Shown here: positions 1-8,653 of the stretch, in pieces | How the letters are laid out: every line of letters begins with the position of its first letter | Numbering within the stretch: the first letter of the stretch is position 1 | Assembly: GCA_000531095.1 (NCBI GenBank) | Contig: HG799464.1 | Span: 433,472-497,471, forward strand | DNA: 64,000 nt | Source: Gemmata massiliana | GTDB lineage: Bacteria; Planctomycetota; Planctomycetia; Gemmatales; Gemmataceae | Direction: 5' to 3' | Notes under the pieces: model-generated | What the model was told of the DNA's origin: nothing | What the model saw: the letters and a program-made list of their open reading frames with translations, nothing else | Database searches by the model: none | Program-made: the position numbers and the translations under genes

Positions 1-1584
1 CCCCACAAGGACCCTAGTGTGCTTGAGGCTATGTCGGCCGACAATTCTTTCTCGCCCTTCCCTGACAGGAGGGGGTTGCAGGGGGAACCCGGAGGGGGTT
101 CCCCCTCACAAGAGGCGAGGGGGGATGGGGGGGTAGGTTCTTCGCCCCCCTCAGCGCACGCACACAGAGGCGGTTCCTCCTGGTTCCGGCTCCCAATTGA
201 TCGCTCGTTTGTGGTCCAGGGGCACGGTACGGTCGTGACCGGCTCGGTCGTTTCCGGCTCGATCGCAATCGGCGACGAACTGGAATGGCACCGCGGGGAC
301 GGAACGACGGAACTCGTCCGCGTGCGGGGGCTGAACAACCACGGCCATCCTGCAACGGAAGTGCATCGCGGGCAGCGTGCAGCTGTGAATCTCGCCGGAG
401 TGCCGCACGAACAGGTGCGCCGCGGACAGGAACTCGCTCGCCCCGGTTATCTCCTGCCGAGCAAGGTGGTCACCGTCCGGTTATTCGCCTCGGCCGAGGG
501 TAAGCACGGCATCAAACACCGCCTCCCGGTGCGCTTACACGTTGGAACTTCAGAAGTCATGGGAACCGTGTCGCTTCTCGACTGCGACACAATTGATCCG
601 GGGCAATGGGGGCTCGCACAACTGTTCCTCTCGGAGCCGGTCACAACGGTTTGGGGGCAACCGTTCGTGCTACGCGACTCGTCCGCGGAGCACACCCTGG
701 GCGGCGGGCAAGTTGTTCAGCCCACCGCGGCAAAAGTGCGCCGCAGACACATCGAAGCCATTGAACAGATTGAAAAGTTGTGGTCCGACAAACCCGAAAC
801 ACGGGCACTCGCGGTCGCATGGTTTGCGGGTACGCAAGGATTTGAACCGAATGATCTGGTGCGATCGGCCGGCGTTGAACCCAATCAAATCGAAGGACTT
901 GTTTCGCAACTCACCACAAACGGGAAACTCACGGAACTCGCGTTCGCGTCGAACCGTCGGCTTCTGATCCACACCGAGCGCGTCACGCAGTTAGAATCGC
1001 GCGTGCTCGACACACTCGGCGCGATGCACGCCGAAAACCCGCTGATGACGACGCACGACCGACAAAAAGTGCTCGCCCGGCTCGACTTCGTCGGCGACGA
1101 GCAGCTCCTTCAAGCGATCGCCGACCGGCTCATCCGCGCGAAGAAGATTGTGGGGGACACGCGCCGAATCGCTCGGGCCGATTTCAAACCCAAGCTCAGT
1201 GCGAACCAGCGCAAATTGAAAGATAAGATTGTTGAAGCACACGCCAACGCGGGCTTCGCCCCACCCGAACCCAAGGAGTTTGCGAACCAAGCGGGTGGGA
1301 ACGCGACCGCGCTCAAGGACATTTTCGAGGTCGCGTGTGCGGAAGGATTTTTGGTGCGTGTAACGGACGAGATCTACCTGTCGGCAGAAGCCGAAGCCGA
1401 AATGCGACGGCGCGTCACCCAACGCTTGCAAACTGGCCCGGGCGCGACCGTCGCAGAGATCCGCGACCTGCTCGGCACGACGCGGAAGTTCGCCGTGCCG
1501 GTGTGCGAGTATCTGGACTGGGTCGGGCTCACGAAGCGCGCGGGCGATCTGCGTGTTTTGGCAGAACCGGCCGCTACGGGATGA
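1..1584 (+). CDS. selB: Selenocysteine-specific elongation factor SelB, 3' part
   Basis: SelB brings selenocysteinyl-tRNA to UGA codons marked by a SECIS element. The frame is open to the left edge, so the N-terminal GTPase domain lies outside the window. What remains starts with the beta-barrel domain II (DRSFVVQGHGTVVTG, near base 199), continues through the second barrel (HRLPVRLHVGTSEVMGTVSLL, with GQWGLAQLFLSEPV), and ends in a long alpha-helical region of the size and position of SelB's winged-helix repeats, which bind the SECIS RNA. Between the GTPase domain and domain II there is a low-complexity insertion of about 40 residues encoded by a GC-rich repeat. It converges with the sigma factor gene with one base between them. 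Its presence implies a selenocysteine pathway; selA, selD and selC are not in the window. Confidence 0.9.
   Translation, partial: PHKDPSVLEAMSADNSFSPFPDRRGLQGEPGGGSPSQEARGDGGVGSSPPSAHAHRGGSSWFRLPIDRSFVVQGHGTVVTGSVVSGSIAIGDELEWHRGDGTTELVRVRGLNNHGHPATEVHRGQRAAVNLAGVPHEQVRRGQELARPGYLLPSKVVTVRLFASAEGKHGIKHRLPVRLHVGTSEVMGTVSLLDCDTIDPGQWGLAQLFLSEPVTTVWGQPFVLRDSSAEHTLGGGQVVQPTAAKVRRRHIEAIEQIEKLWSDKPETRALAVAWFAGTQGFEPNDLVRSAGVEPNQIEGLVSQLTTNGKLTELAFASNRRLLIHTERVTQLESRVLDTLGAMHAENPLMTTHDRQKVLARLDFVGDEQLLQAIADRLIRAKKIVGDTRRIARADFKPKLSANQRKLKDKIVEAHANAGFAPPEPKEFANQAGGNATALKDIFEVACAEGFLVRVTDEIYLSAEAEAEMRRRVTQRLQTGPGATVAEIRDLLGTTRKFAVPVCEYLDWVGLTKRAGDLRVLAEPAATG
46..175. repeat. GC-rich hairpin repeat translated in frame inside selB
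   Basis: A run of G- and C-tracts contains a perfect 10-bp stem (81-90 with 96-105, 5-nt loop). Read on the minus strand it encodes LPPHPPSPLVRGNPLRVP, the style of product made by dispersed 'PPSPLVRG' bacterial repeats. On the coding strand it adds Gly/Ser/Pro-rich residues just before domain II of SelB. Limits are approximate. Confidence 0.6.
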
Positions 1585-1585
1585 T

Positions 1586-2173
1586 TCAAACGCGATCGTC
1601 GCCGATGATTTCACGAATCCGCTCGCAGGCACGCGACCAGCGCCGGCGAATGGTGCGCTCGTCGACCTGGAATAGTTGCGCGATCCGAATTTGCGTCCAA
1701 CCGTGGTAGAACACCAGCCCCACGACCTCGCGTTCCTCAACCGGCAGTTCGTCCACGGCTTCGTGGAACCGCACCCACAGGTCGAAGTCCGGAGGGGCGT
1801 CCGCGGCCGGTTCAACGGGCGGGTGGGAATCACCGGGCACATCGAACGGCAACCACGCTTTCCCGCGGCACCGGCGAGCCAGATCGATTAACTCGCGCCG
1901 AATGTGGACCGCAGCGAGGTTGAAGAAATCCCGAGTCGTTTCCGGGTGCATCGTTCGGAGCGAGCGCAAGAGCCGGATGGTACTGTTTTGCAGCACGTCG
2001 CCCGTATCCGCCTGCGCACGGACGTTCGGGAACGATCGCGTCATCCGCCGGGCGAGCTTCTCCAGCCGCTTACCCGTTGCGCGAAGCAGCTCGTCCGCTG
2101 CTTCACGATCCCCCGAGCGCCACCGGGTCAGGCAGTCCTGAAGATTGATCGAGTCAAACGTGGTGTCTGCCAT
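1586..2173 (-). CDS. ECF-type RNA polymerase sigma factor
   Basis: 195 residues, the usual size of an extracytoplasmic-function sigma factor, which redirects RNA polymerase to a small regulon. The N-terminal region 2 (about residues 25-95) includes DTGDVLQNSTIRLLRSL, and the C-terminal region 4 (about 125-190) holds the helix-turn-helix GWTQIRIAQLFQVDERTIRRRWSRA. It resembles the planctomycete ECF group annotated 'sigma-70 family, ECF subfamily'. No anti-sigma factor or partner kinase is adjacent, so the signal and regulon are unknown. The ATG at 2173 begins MADTTFDSIN. It converges tail to tail with selB. Confidence 0.85.
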   Translation of the reverse strand: MADTTFDSINLQDCLTRWRSGDREAADELLRATGKRLEKLARRMTRSFPNVRAQADTGDVLQNSTIRLLRSLRTMHPETTRDFFNLAAVHIRRELIDLARRCRGKAWLPFDVPGDSHPPVEPAADAPPDFDLWVRFHEAVDELPVEEREVVGLVFYHGWTQIRIAQLFQVDERTIRRRWSRACERIREIIGDDRV

Positions 2174-2306
2174 ACGAGTGCCGCAAAAGGGGATTGGTGC
2201 GAGCAGAAATATCCTACCCGACCAGAACCCCCAGTGCCAAGCACGGCATTTAAAGTTTGAAATTTAAAACGCGGATCTCCCCTCAACACGCGACACACTC
2301 TTGCGA

Positions 2307-3158
2307 CTACGGGAATATCAGCACGGCCTCCGCTTTTCCGTCCGTGATCCACAGACTGACCTTTACCCCCTCCTTGATGTCACTCAGTTCGGCCGACGGG
2401 ACGAGTTTCCCCATTTGCTTGTGGATCGCCGTTACTTTGGTGATCGGAACGCCCTCCTCGCGGTCCTTCACGAACACGGTAGCGAGCACGTCCTTGTCCG
2501 ACTCTTTGGCGGGAACGACCTTCGACACCACCGCCTCGACGTCCGGTTTGCGGACCGGGATCGCGGGCCGGAGTTTGTACATCTTCTCCGCGGTCACCAC
2601 GTAATCGGCCATCGACATCAGCCCGAGTTCCTTGCGGCGCGCGTCCAATGTATCGGGGTCTTCCACGGGTCTGGGAACGAGTTTGCCATTCTTCTGTTCG
2701 AGCTGTGTGCCATATCGCTGTTTCTTACCCTCGGCCGACAGCACGCGATCGGTGAGGTACGCCAAGTCCGTCCCCGTAGCCTCATCCACCTTCACCGCGG
2801 CGCCGAGCAGTTCCAGGCACTTCTTCTGGAACGGCAGATCTGCATCAGAGTGCTGAACCAACAGCCACGCGGCGTGCGATCCGTCCACACCAACCAGTGT
2901 TTTGCCCGGCCAGCCGTGCTTCTCGACCACACCCTTGAACCACGCGCGGTTCGTGTCGTCCACTTTCTTGAGCGCTTCCAATATCTCTTTCGGGGGCGGG
3001 TTCCCCGCATTAATCAGCTTCATGCGGGCTTCCTGATCAGTCTTCACCCGCGAGAGCAGTTCCTCGCGCAGTGCCGGCTCTTTTGCCGCGTCGGGTGGCG
3101 CAGCTTGAAGCGTCGCTGCGAGGATCAATACAGCAGAAATCGCAATTCGTTGCATCAT
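2307..3158 (-). CDS. Secreted DUF6624-like protein
   Basis: 283 residues. A signal peptide is visible at 1-19 (MMQRIAISAVLILAATLQA). The middle (about 30-165) contains VDDTNRAWFKGVVEKHGWP, GVDGSHAAWLLVQHSDADLPFQ and ATGTDLAYLTDRVLSAEGKKQRYGT. This pattern of conserved W, H, D and Q/RYGT is what I associate with the DUF6624 family, whose function is unknown. The C-terminal third (about 200-283) is unlike that family in composition and ends in a beta-rich segment. It is monocistronic, divergent from the ternary-system operon beginning at 3291. Confidence 0.7.
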   Translation of the reverse strand: MMQRIAISAVLILAATLQAAPPDAAKEPALREELLSRVKTDQEARMKLINAGNPPPKEILEALKKVDDTNRAWFKGVVEKHGWPGKTLVGVDGSHAAWLLVQHSDADLPFQKKCLELLGAAVKVDEATGTDLAYLTDRVLSAEGKKQRYGTQLEQKNGKLVPRPVEDPDTLDARRKELGLMSMADYVVTAEKMYKLRPAIPVRKPDVEAVVSKVVPAKESDKDVLATVFVKDREEGVPITKVTAIHKQMGKLVPSAELSDIKEGVKVSLWITDGKAEAVLIFP

Positions 3159-3258
3159 GTTCGCTCCGAAGTGACGACGTATCTTCTCACGATCGCATCA
3201 GCTAGTCGAGAACCAATTGAACTCGAACTCGCTTCCCGCCCCAGGTGTCGTACCGCTG

Positions 3259-3267
3259 TGGTATGAT
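3259..3267 (+). promoter_or_regulatory. Possible extended -10 element of the ternary-system operon
   Basis: TGGTATGAT fits the extended -10 form TGnTATAAT with one mismatch and lies 23 bases upstream of the first ATG of the operon. No convincing -35 hexamer was found at normal spacing, so this is a tentative call. Confidence 0.25.
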
Positions 3268-3290
3268 GGCGGGACCAAACCAGGTTGCCC

Positions 3291-3914
3291 ATGCGCCCGT
3301 TTCATGATTGGCTCGATCGCGTACTCGACTCCGGCGAATCCGTTCAGGACGCGCCCCTACATCTCGCGCCGGCCGAACGCACCGCGGTCGAGGGTCGGTT
3401 GCGTTCCGCGTTCAATCTCCACGCGCTCGATGTTGCAGGACCGCCGGTCGCGTTCGATCCGGACACGGCACTTCGCGCGGCCACGGCCCTTGCACGTGCG
3501 TGCTGGCTGCTAGTTGGTGCAGAAGAGAACGAGCCAGTGGCACTCATACTTCCACCCACAGAGGCACCAGCCGCGAACCTTTCGGCCGATGTCACGCTCC
3601 GGTTCATGCCGGCCGTCTACCGTCGCGCGCGGGTGCGCGATCCCGAGAGCCCGCTCGTCACCGAACTGGACCGCCTGCTCCGAGCGTGGCCCCTTTCGGG
3701 TGTACTGGCCGACCTCGACGGCGCGGCGACCGCCCCACTCGATTTCGGTGGGCACGCGGGCCTCCAGTTGCTTTATGCTGAACGTCTCGTCGTCACGGCC
3801 CGGCCCGGCTGGATACCACCGGACGGTCCCGCGCGGGCGTGGGCCGAGCGGATATTTGCCGAACGCGGAACACAACTCCCTGTTGAACTTCCAAAAGGTG
3901 CCCCCCGTGCCTGA
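3291..3914 (+). CDS. MoxR-vWA-beta-propeller ternary system protein, bpX0-like
   Basis: 207 residues, soluble, no signal peptide. It is the first gene of a five-gene operon. I place it as bpX0-like from its position before the MoxR ATPase and from its size; I recognise no catalytic motif. Visible segments include MRPFHDWLDRVLDSGE at the start, a conserved-looking ARACWLLVG helix near residue 65, and PLDFGGHAGLQLLYAERL near 150, ending in a Trp/Pro-rich tail. The ATG at 3291 has only a weak AGG upstream. Its stop overlaps the GTG of the ATPase gene by 8 bases, implying coupled translation. The bpX families are thought to link the ATPase and the vWA and propeller proteins, but no biochemical role is established. 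Confidence 0.65.
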   Translation: MRPFHDWLDRVLDSGESVQDAPLHLAPAERTAVEGRLRSAFNLHALDVAGPPVAFDPDTALRAATALARACWLLVGAEENEPVALILPPTEAPAANLSADVTLRFMPAVYRRARVRDPESPLVTELDRLLRAWPLSGVLADLDGAATAPLDFGGHAGLQLLYAERLVVTARPGWIPPDGPARAWAERIFAERGTQLPVELPKGAPRA

Positions 3915-5043
3915 TGCGCCCGCCGACCGCCTCCGCCACTCGGCAACCGATCGACTCAAAGCACGATTCGTGGGGCGCGACGAGGTGATCGACCTCATCG
4001 CTCTGGCAGTCGTTGCGGGCGAACACCTGTTTCTGTTCGGCCCACCGGGGACCGCAAAGTCGCTCCTTGTTCGCGAGTTTGCCGGAGCTGTTCACTGCCG
4101 CTACTTCGAGTACCTGCTCACACGGTTCTCCGAACCCACGGAACTGTTCGGCCCCGTTGATCTGGCCCGGTTGCGAGAAGGCGTGGTCGCCACCGTCACT
4201 ACCGGGATGCTCCCGGAAGCCGAGTTCGCGTTCCTCGACGAACTCTTCAACGCGAACAGTGCGATCCTGAACAACCTGCTCACGGTGCTCAACGAGCGCG
4301 TGTACCGGCGCGGCGCGGAAACGCACCGGTTACCGCTGTTGAGTGCGTTCGCGGCGTCCAATCACCTACCGGAAGACGATGCCCTTCAAGCACTGTTCGA
4401 CCGGTTCCTGCTCCGGTGTAAGGTCGACGCCCTCCCCCGCACACAACTGCCCGCGTTGCTCGCCGCGGGATGGGCGATCGAGCGGAACGGGAAGCCCACT
4501 ACTGACAGGAGCGACGCTCTGACTGCGGACGACCTACACGCAATGGGCCGGCTCGTCAAAGACGTGGTTCTCGAACCAATACTGGAACCCTACGCCGACG
4601 CAGTCGAGAAGGTGCGCGACCTCGGTGTCACGCTTTCCGACCGGCGGGCGGTGAAGGTACTGAAGTTGGTCGCAGCATCGGCGGTAATGTGCGGTCGCGC
4701 GACGGCTAACGTATCGGATCTGTGGGTGCTTCGGTACGTGTGGGACCGTGTGGAACAAATTGGACCACTCGGATCGCTGGTGGCCGGTATCCTCGATCAC
4801 GCCGGTAAATCAGACACTCCTCACCCGCGTGCGGCCCAACCCGAAGCGGTCGATGTCGAGGCTCTCGCCGCGGAACTGGCCGAGGCCGAGCGCGAACTTG
4901 CGATCGGACCAAAGCTCGTGGAAATCGCGCGCCTGCGCGAGCGCGTCCAAGCCGTGGCAGACCGAAGCTCGTGGGTGACCGATGCGACCGGCCGGAGCCA
5001 CCTTCTGACCCAAGCGGGCGCTCTCCTGAAGAGGCTCGGATGA
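3907..5043 (+). CDS. MoxR-family AAA+ ATPase of the ternary system
   Basis: 378 residues. MoxR AAA+ proteins act as ATP-driven chaperones that remodel partner complexes, usually with a vWA protein. Walker A is LFGPPGTAKSLL (about residues 42-53), Walker B FAFLDELFN (about 110), sensor I AFAASNHLPEDD (about 148), and the arginine-finger region LFDRFLLRC (about 165). A helical lid follows, then a C-terminal coiled region rich in Glu and Arg (about 315-378) that ends in HLLTQAGALLKRLG. I chose the GTG at 3907 because AAAGGTG lies 7 bases upstream and the frame overlaps the previous stop; a longer upstream frame exists but would overlap bpX0 heavily. The stop overlaps the next ATG (ATGA at 5040). 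Confidence 0.9.
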   Translation: MPDAPADRLRHSATDRLKARFVGRDEVIDLIALAVVAGEHLFLFGPPGTAKSLLVREFAGAVHCRYFEYLLTRFSEPTELFGPVDLARLREGVVATVTTGMLPEAEFAFLDELFNANSAILNNLLTVLNERVYRRGAETHRLPLLSAFAASNHLPEDDALQALFDRFLLRCKVDALPRTQLPALLAAGWAIERNGKPTTDRSDALTADDLHAMGRLVKDVVLEPILEPYADAVEKVRDLGVTLSDRRAVKVLKLVAASAVMCGRATANVSDLWVLRYVWDRVEQIGPLGSLVAGILDHAGKSDTPHPRAAQPEAVDVEALAAELAEAERELAIGPKLVEIARLRERVQAVADRSSWVTDATGRSHLLTQAGALLKRLG

Positions 5044-5774
5044 CCGTACCCACACACGACCCGTGGGCCGGTGTCTCGGCCGCCCGTTTGCCCCAAGAGC
5101 ACCTCGCCGCGCTCGCCGCGGTCCGCCACTTCACGGACGTCCGCGTGCTCCTGGCCGACGGCGTTGCGTGGGTGCGCTGGCCCGGGGGTCGAAGTGAAGT
5201 CGTGCGCGGCCTCCTCCCGGTCCCCGGCGCGGTGTTTTACAGCAAGCGCGCGGGGGCATGGGTCCGCTTCGGGCACCTCGTCCCTACCGACGACGCACCG
5301 CCCGCCACAGAAGGCAAGCCGATCGCGGAAGTGCTGGTACCCGCGCGGTTCGAGCCGATCCCGCTGAACACAGCGCTCCCGGCGCCCGTCGTTCTCACCG
5401 TGGTTCGTGGTGGCAGTCCAAAACCCGCAACGGCCCTTATTTGCACAATTGCGGAACTCGCAGAATGGGCCGACACCGCGACCACTGCAGAACTCGCCCG
5501 CGTGCGCGGGGCACGAACCGGGGATCGCGTAGCACTGATCGGGGAGCAACTCCCGACAATTCCCCGCGCCAAGCGATTCTGGGGACGCGACGTCTTCGTA
5601 CCCGTCGGGTTTCGGCCCGAACCGAACCTACCGACGCCCGCGCTCCTCGCGGCAACCGGAACGACCCCCAAAGAGTTCCTGTTTCTGGACGAAACTGGGG
5701 CAGACGTGATCCCTCGCGGCGCATTCGAGCCGCTCACGCGCGCGGGGATACGGTTGGGGGTGTCCGAACGATGA
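5040..5774 (+). CDS. bpX-type protein of the ternary system
   Basis: 244 residues, soluble, not recognised outside this context. It begins MTVPTHDPWAGVSAARLPQ; the middle is beta-rich with VRVLLADGVAWVRWPGG and LLPVPGAVFYSKRAGAWVRFG (about 35-80), and the end has FWGRDVFVPVGFRPEPNLP and FLFLDETGADVIPRGAF. Its place between the MoxR ATPase and the vWA protein, with ATGA overlaps at both ends, makes it one of the bpX linker families of MoxR-vWA-beta-propeller systems. Which bpX family it is would need a profile search. No catalytic residues are evident. Confidence 0.6.
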   Translation: MTVPTHDPWAGVSAARLPQEHLAALAAVRHFTDVRVLLADGVAWVRWPGGRSEVVRGLLPVPGAVFYSKRAGAWVRFGHLVPTDDAPPATEGKPIAEVLVPARFEPIPLNTALPAPVVLTVVRGGSPKPATALICTIAELAEWADTATTAELARVRGARTGDRVALIGEQLPTIPRAKRFWGRDVFVPVGFRPEPNLPTPALLAATGTTPKEFLFLDETGADVIPRGAFEPLTRAGIRLGVSER

Positions 5775-8653
5775 ACACGCTCGATCGGGCCGAACAGTAC
5801 CTCGCCATCCCGCCCCAATACGGTGCCGATCTGGGCGGGTTGTGGTGGTCGTCGCGCCGCGACGCTATCGAACGACGCGACGGAAATACGCTCGCCGTCG
5901 CCGACGAGGTCCGCACGGTTCTCGACGGCGCACTCACACCCGTCACAGTGCCAGCGTTCGCGTTTGTATTGAACGTGCTTTTGCTGATGAAATCGAACGG
6001 CGGTACCAGGTTCGAGTCGCTCCACCAGGCCTACGCTGCCACACGCGGGGTCGCGACCCGGGGGCGAAACGTCGGGCTGCTGATCGCCCGATTGTGCCGC
6101 GCCCTTCCTCCCGTTCCGGGCAGGATCACAACAGAGGACATCACGGTCGCTCTCCGCTCGCTCCGGCTCTACGGACCGCACGCGCGCGCGGAATCGGCCG
6201 AAGAACCGCCGCTCACGCGCGCCGAATTCGAGCAACACCTCGCGGACCAGCTCGCCCGTTTCGACCGGGCGGCGCTGATTCACTGGCTCTCACACGGATG
6301 CCCACCCGACACGGCGGGGCAACAACTCGCCGAGCGCGCCGAAACGCTACCGGGACGTGTAACGCAGCTCCTGTTGCTCGCCCGCAAGCGCGCGCGACTC
6401 GTCGGCGCGGCGTCGCTGGTGTCGGCGCTCGATGCCGCCCTCACGCTCCCGCCGCGCGGCCGGCCGCCCAACGCCCTGCCGCTCGGCGGGTACTGCGACG
6501 TCACGACCCGCGGCGACCCGGAGCGCCTGCTCCCGGGGCAATTCGCGCTCGACCCGGACGAGTTCGTGCGCCGGTTCGCTGCGAGCGAGCTGCTGTACTT
6601 CAAGCGCGAGGAACCGCACGAAGCGGTGCGCCCGGAACGCATCATCCTGCTCGATCAGGGCGTGCGAACGTGGGGGAGCGTCCGCCTCGCGCTCGCCGCC
6701 GCCGCGCTCGCTTTGCTCCGTGTGGACGCGAAACGGTCCGGTCCCGCGCGACTCTTCACCACGTCCGGCGCGGTCGACCTCCTGCACCCGAACCCGGCCG
6801 TGGTCGCGGACCGATTGGAAGCGAGCGACCTGACCCCGAACCCCAGCGACACCCTCGAACGACTGCTGCAAACGGGCGAAGGAGAACCGCGCGACATCAT
6901 CGTGTTGACACACCTGCGGAACTGGCGCGAGCCGAACATCACCTCGGCCGCGGCGAAACACGCCGCCAACGATCGATTGTTCGCGGTCACCGTCGACGAA
7001 ACCGGGCGAGCCGAGCTCTCACAGTGGGTGCCATACGGCGCGCGGGCACTGCGTTCGTTCCGAGTCGACCTCGTCGCGGCCGAAGCCGCGCGCCCCGACT
7101 CAGATGCCCCACGCCCAAAACTCGGTCCGACGCCCTCGGCCGTCGGCTGGAGCGGCGACGTCGAACCGGTGCCCTTCCCGTTTCGGCCGGGCGTGGTCAG
7201 CGAACCGCAGCACTTTGGGTTCGCCACGCACTGCAGTTGGCTCGTCGCCGCCGGGCGCGACGGGGTGCTTCACGGCTTCGCGTTTGACGGTACACCGCCG
7301 GAAGTGCTCCCGCGCCCGTACCGAAGCGGCATTGTGCTGAGGCACGTGGACGCGGTCCTCGGCGTGACCGGTGGGGTGGTCGTGTGCGGTCGGATGGCGG
7401 TGCTGAACGCACCGACCGTTTCGGCCCCGGCACCCCACGCCGTAACGCTGCATACGAGCGATTCCCCGGTGATGGCCTCCGGCGCGTCCGACGATCCCCT
7501 GCCGGAACAGTTGATCGCGGCCCACTACGACTGGGCGACTCGGCACGTCACTCTGCACGTACTTGGTCCGGTTTCGAGCGGTGCGCGCTGGTCGGCCTAC
7601 CCGGATCTCCATTCCGTCACGGTGCGCACAAGTGGGGGAGCCGGCTGTGCCCTGGATCTCAGCACACACAGCCTTTTCCCTCAACCCAATCCGTCCCCGT
7701 CCACTATTGTCAGTCGCGCGCGCCACGCATGGGACCGCGTTGCGAAAGGCTCACCGCCCTATGAGTTACCGATCTTGACCAGATTTCCCGGCGAGGGCGT
7801 TTGGGACGCGCCGTTCGTGCTCCACACGAATCGGGGCGCGCTAACGATCCAACAACCACCGACGCCCTGGCAAACAATTGCCCCGCTCCGCGACGGCAAG
7901 GTGTTTCTCACCGGTGCGCAATTCAATCGCGCTCAACTCGCCGGTGACGTTCTGGCCCTGTCGCACTCGAACGCCACAGAATCGAATCTGCTGCTGCTCC
8001 GCGGACCGGACGGCGCGATTCTCGGCGAGGTTCCACACACCCAGGGAAAGCCCTTCGCGTTGTCCGCCGATGGGATGCTCCTCGCTCGGTGCGACGGGTC
8101 GCATACGGTCAACATCACGGACACGGCCGCGCCCGCGCGACCGTTCGTGACCGGAACTCATGCCGCGCTGCACAACGGATTGCAGGTCAAACTCAACGCG
8201 GCCCCGTTCGAGCTAACGATCATAATCGGCGGGTACCAGCACCAGTTCCGGATCGAATCCGGCGCGCTGCACTATGGATCCCGCTGGGAAATGTCCGAGC
8301 AAGCAAAACCGCTCAAAACGCCGGCTTATTACTCCCCGGCAAACTACGACCCCGTTCGGTTCCCGATCCGCGAATCCGTGTTCATAGGCGGGTGGATCGC
8401 AGTCGTTGACCGACTCGGACAGGTTCTGCTGTTCCGGCGCGAGGGGGCACTGGTCGCGGCGTTCGTGGTCCGGCGCGAGCGCGTGGCCGTGTGGGTTCCG
8501 GGTGGGGTGTTTTGGGGCGATGCGCGATTGATCGGCGGCCCGACTACTCCGGACGCGGCCGAAAAAATTGGTCGGGCGATTTCCGAAGCGGGAGGCACCA
8601 GTGGAGATACCGTTCCGGTTGGTCCGGCGCGACGCTCCGGTCAGCGCGGCTGA
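5771..8653 (+). CDS. vWA and beta-propeller-like protein of the ternary system
   Basis: 960 residues. The N-terminal 280 residues are helical. A von Willebrand A-like fold starts near residue 288 with ERIILLDQGVRTWGSVRLAL: the strand-then-DxxxR pattern sits where a MIDAS DxSxS motif would be, but both serines are missing, so metal binding through MIDAS is doubtful. RDIIVLTHLRNW (about 375) matches a later vWA strand. From about residue 470 to the end the sequence is a series of short beta-strand repeats (for example HCSWLVAAGRDGVLHGFAF, and GGWIAVVDRLGQVLLFRR) consistent with a beta-propeller. ATG at 5771 overlaps the previous stop; the 3' end overlaps the next gene by 53 bases. Confidence 0.75.
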   Translation: MNTLDRAEQYLAIPPQYGADLGGLWWSSRRDAIERRDGNTLAVADEVRTVLDGALTPVTVPAFAFVLNVLLLMKSNGGTRFESLHQAYAATRGVATRGRNVGLLIARLCRALPPVPGRITTEDITVALRSLRLYGPHARAESAEEPPLTRAEFEQHLADQLARFDRAALIHWLSHGCPPDTAGQQLAERAETLPGRVTQLLLLARKRARLVGAASLVSALDAALTLPPRGRPPNALPLGGYCDVTTRGDPERLLPGQFALDPDEFVRRFAASELLYFKREEPHEAVRPERIILLDQGVRTWGSVRLALAAAALALLRVDAKRSGPARLFTTSGAVDLLHPNPAVVADRLEASDLTPNPSDTLERLLQTGEGEPRDIIVLTHLRNWREPNITSAAAKHAANDRLFAVTVDETGRAELSQWVPYGARALRSFRVDLVAAEAARPDSDAPRPKLGPTPSAVGWSGDVEPVPFPFRPGVVSEPQHFGFATHCSWLVAAGRDGVLHGFAFDGTPPEVLPRPYRSGIVLRHVDAVLGVTGGVVVCGRMAVLNAPTVSAPAPHAVTLHTSDSPVMASGASDDPLPEQLIAAHYDWATRHVTLHVLGPVSSGARWSAYPDLHSVTVRTSGGAGCALDLSTHSLFPQPNPSPSTIVSRARHAWDRVAKGSPPYELPILTRFPGEGVWDAPFVLHTNRGALTIQQPPTPWQTIAPLRDGKVFLTGAQFNRAQLAGDVLALSHSNATESNLLLLRGPDGAILGEVPHTQGKPFALSADGMLLARCDGSHTVNITDTAAPARPFVTGTHAALHNGLQVKLNAAPFELTIIIGGYQHQFRIESGALHYGSRWEMSEQAKPLKTPAYYSPANYDPVRFPIRESVFIGGWIAVVDRLGQVLLFRREGALVAAFVVRRERVAVWVPGGVFWGDARLIGGPTTPDAAEKIGRAISEAGGTSGDTVPVGPARRSGQRG

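Noticed and set aside
1586-1590. A selenocysteine insertion element or UGA-coded selenoprotein next to selB
   Set aside because: I found no frame in which an in-frame UGA in a redox motif would extend a neighbouring protein; the broken genes in this window are explained by missing bases instead.
5842-7287. A 481-codon plus-strand frame inside the vWA gene
   Set aside because: Extremely Arg-rich with no motifs, and lies entirely within the well-supported vWA gene in another frame.
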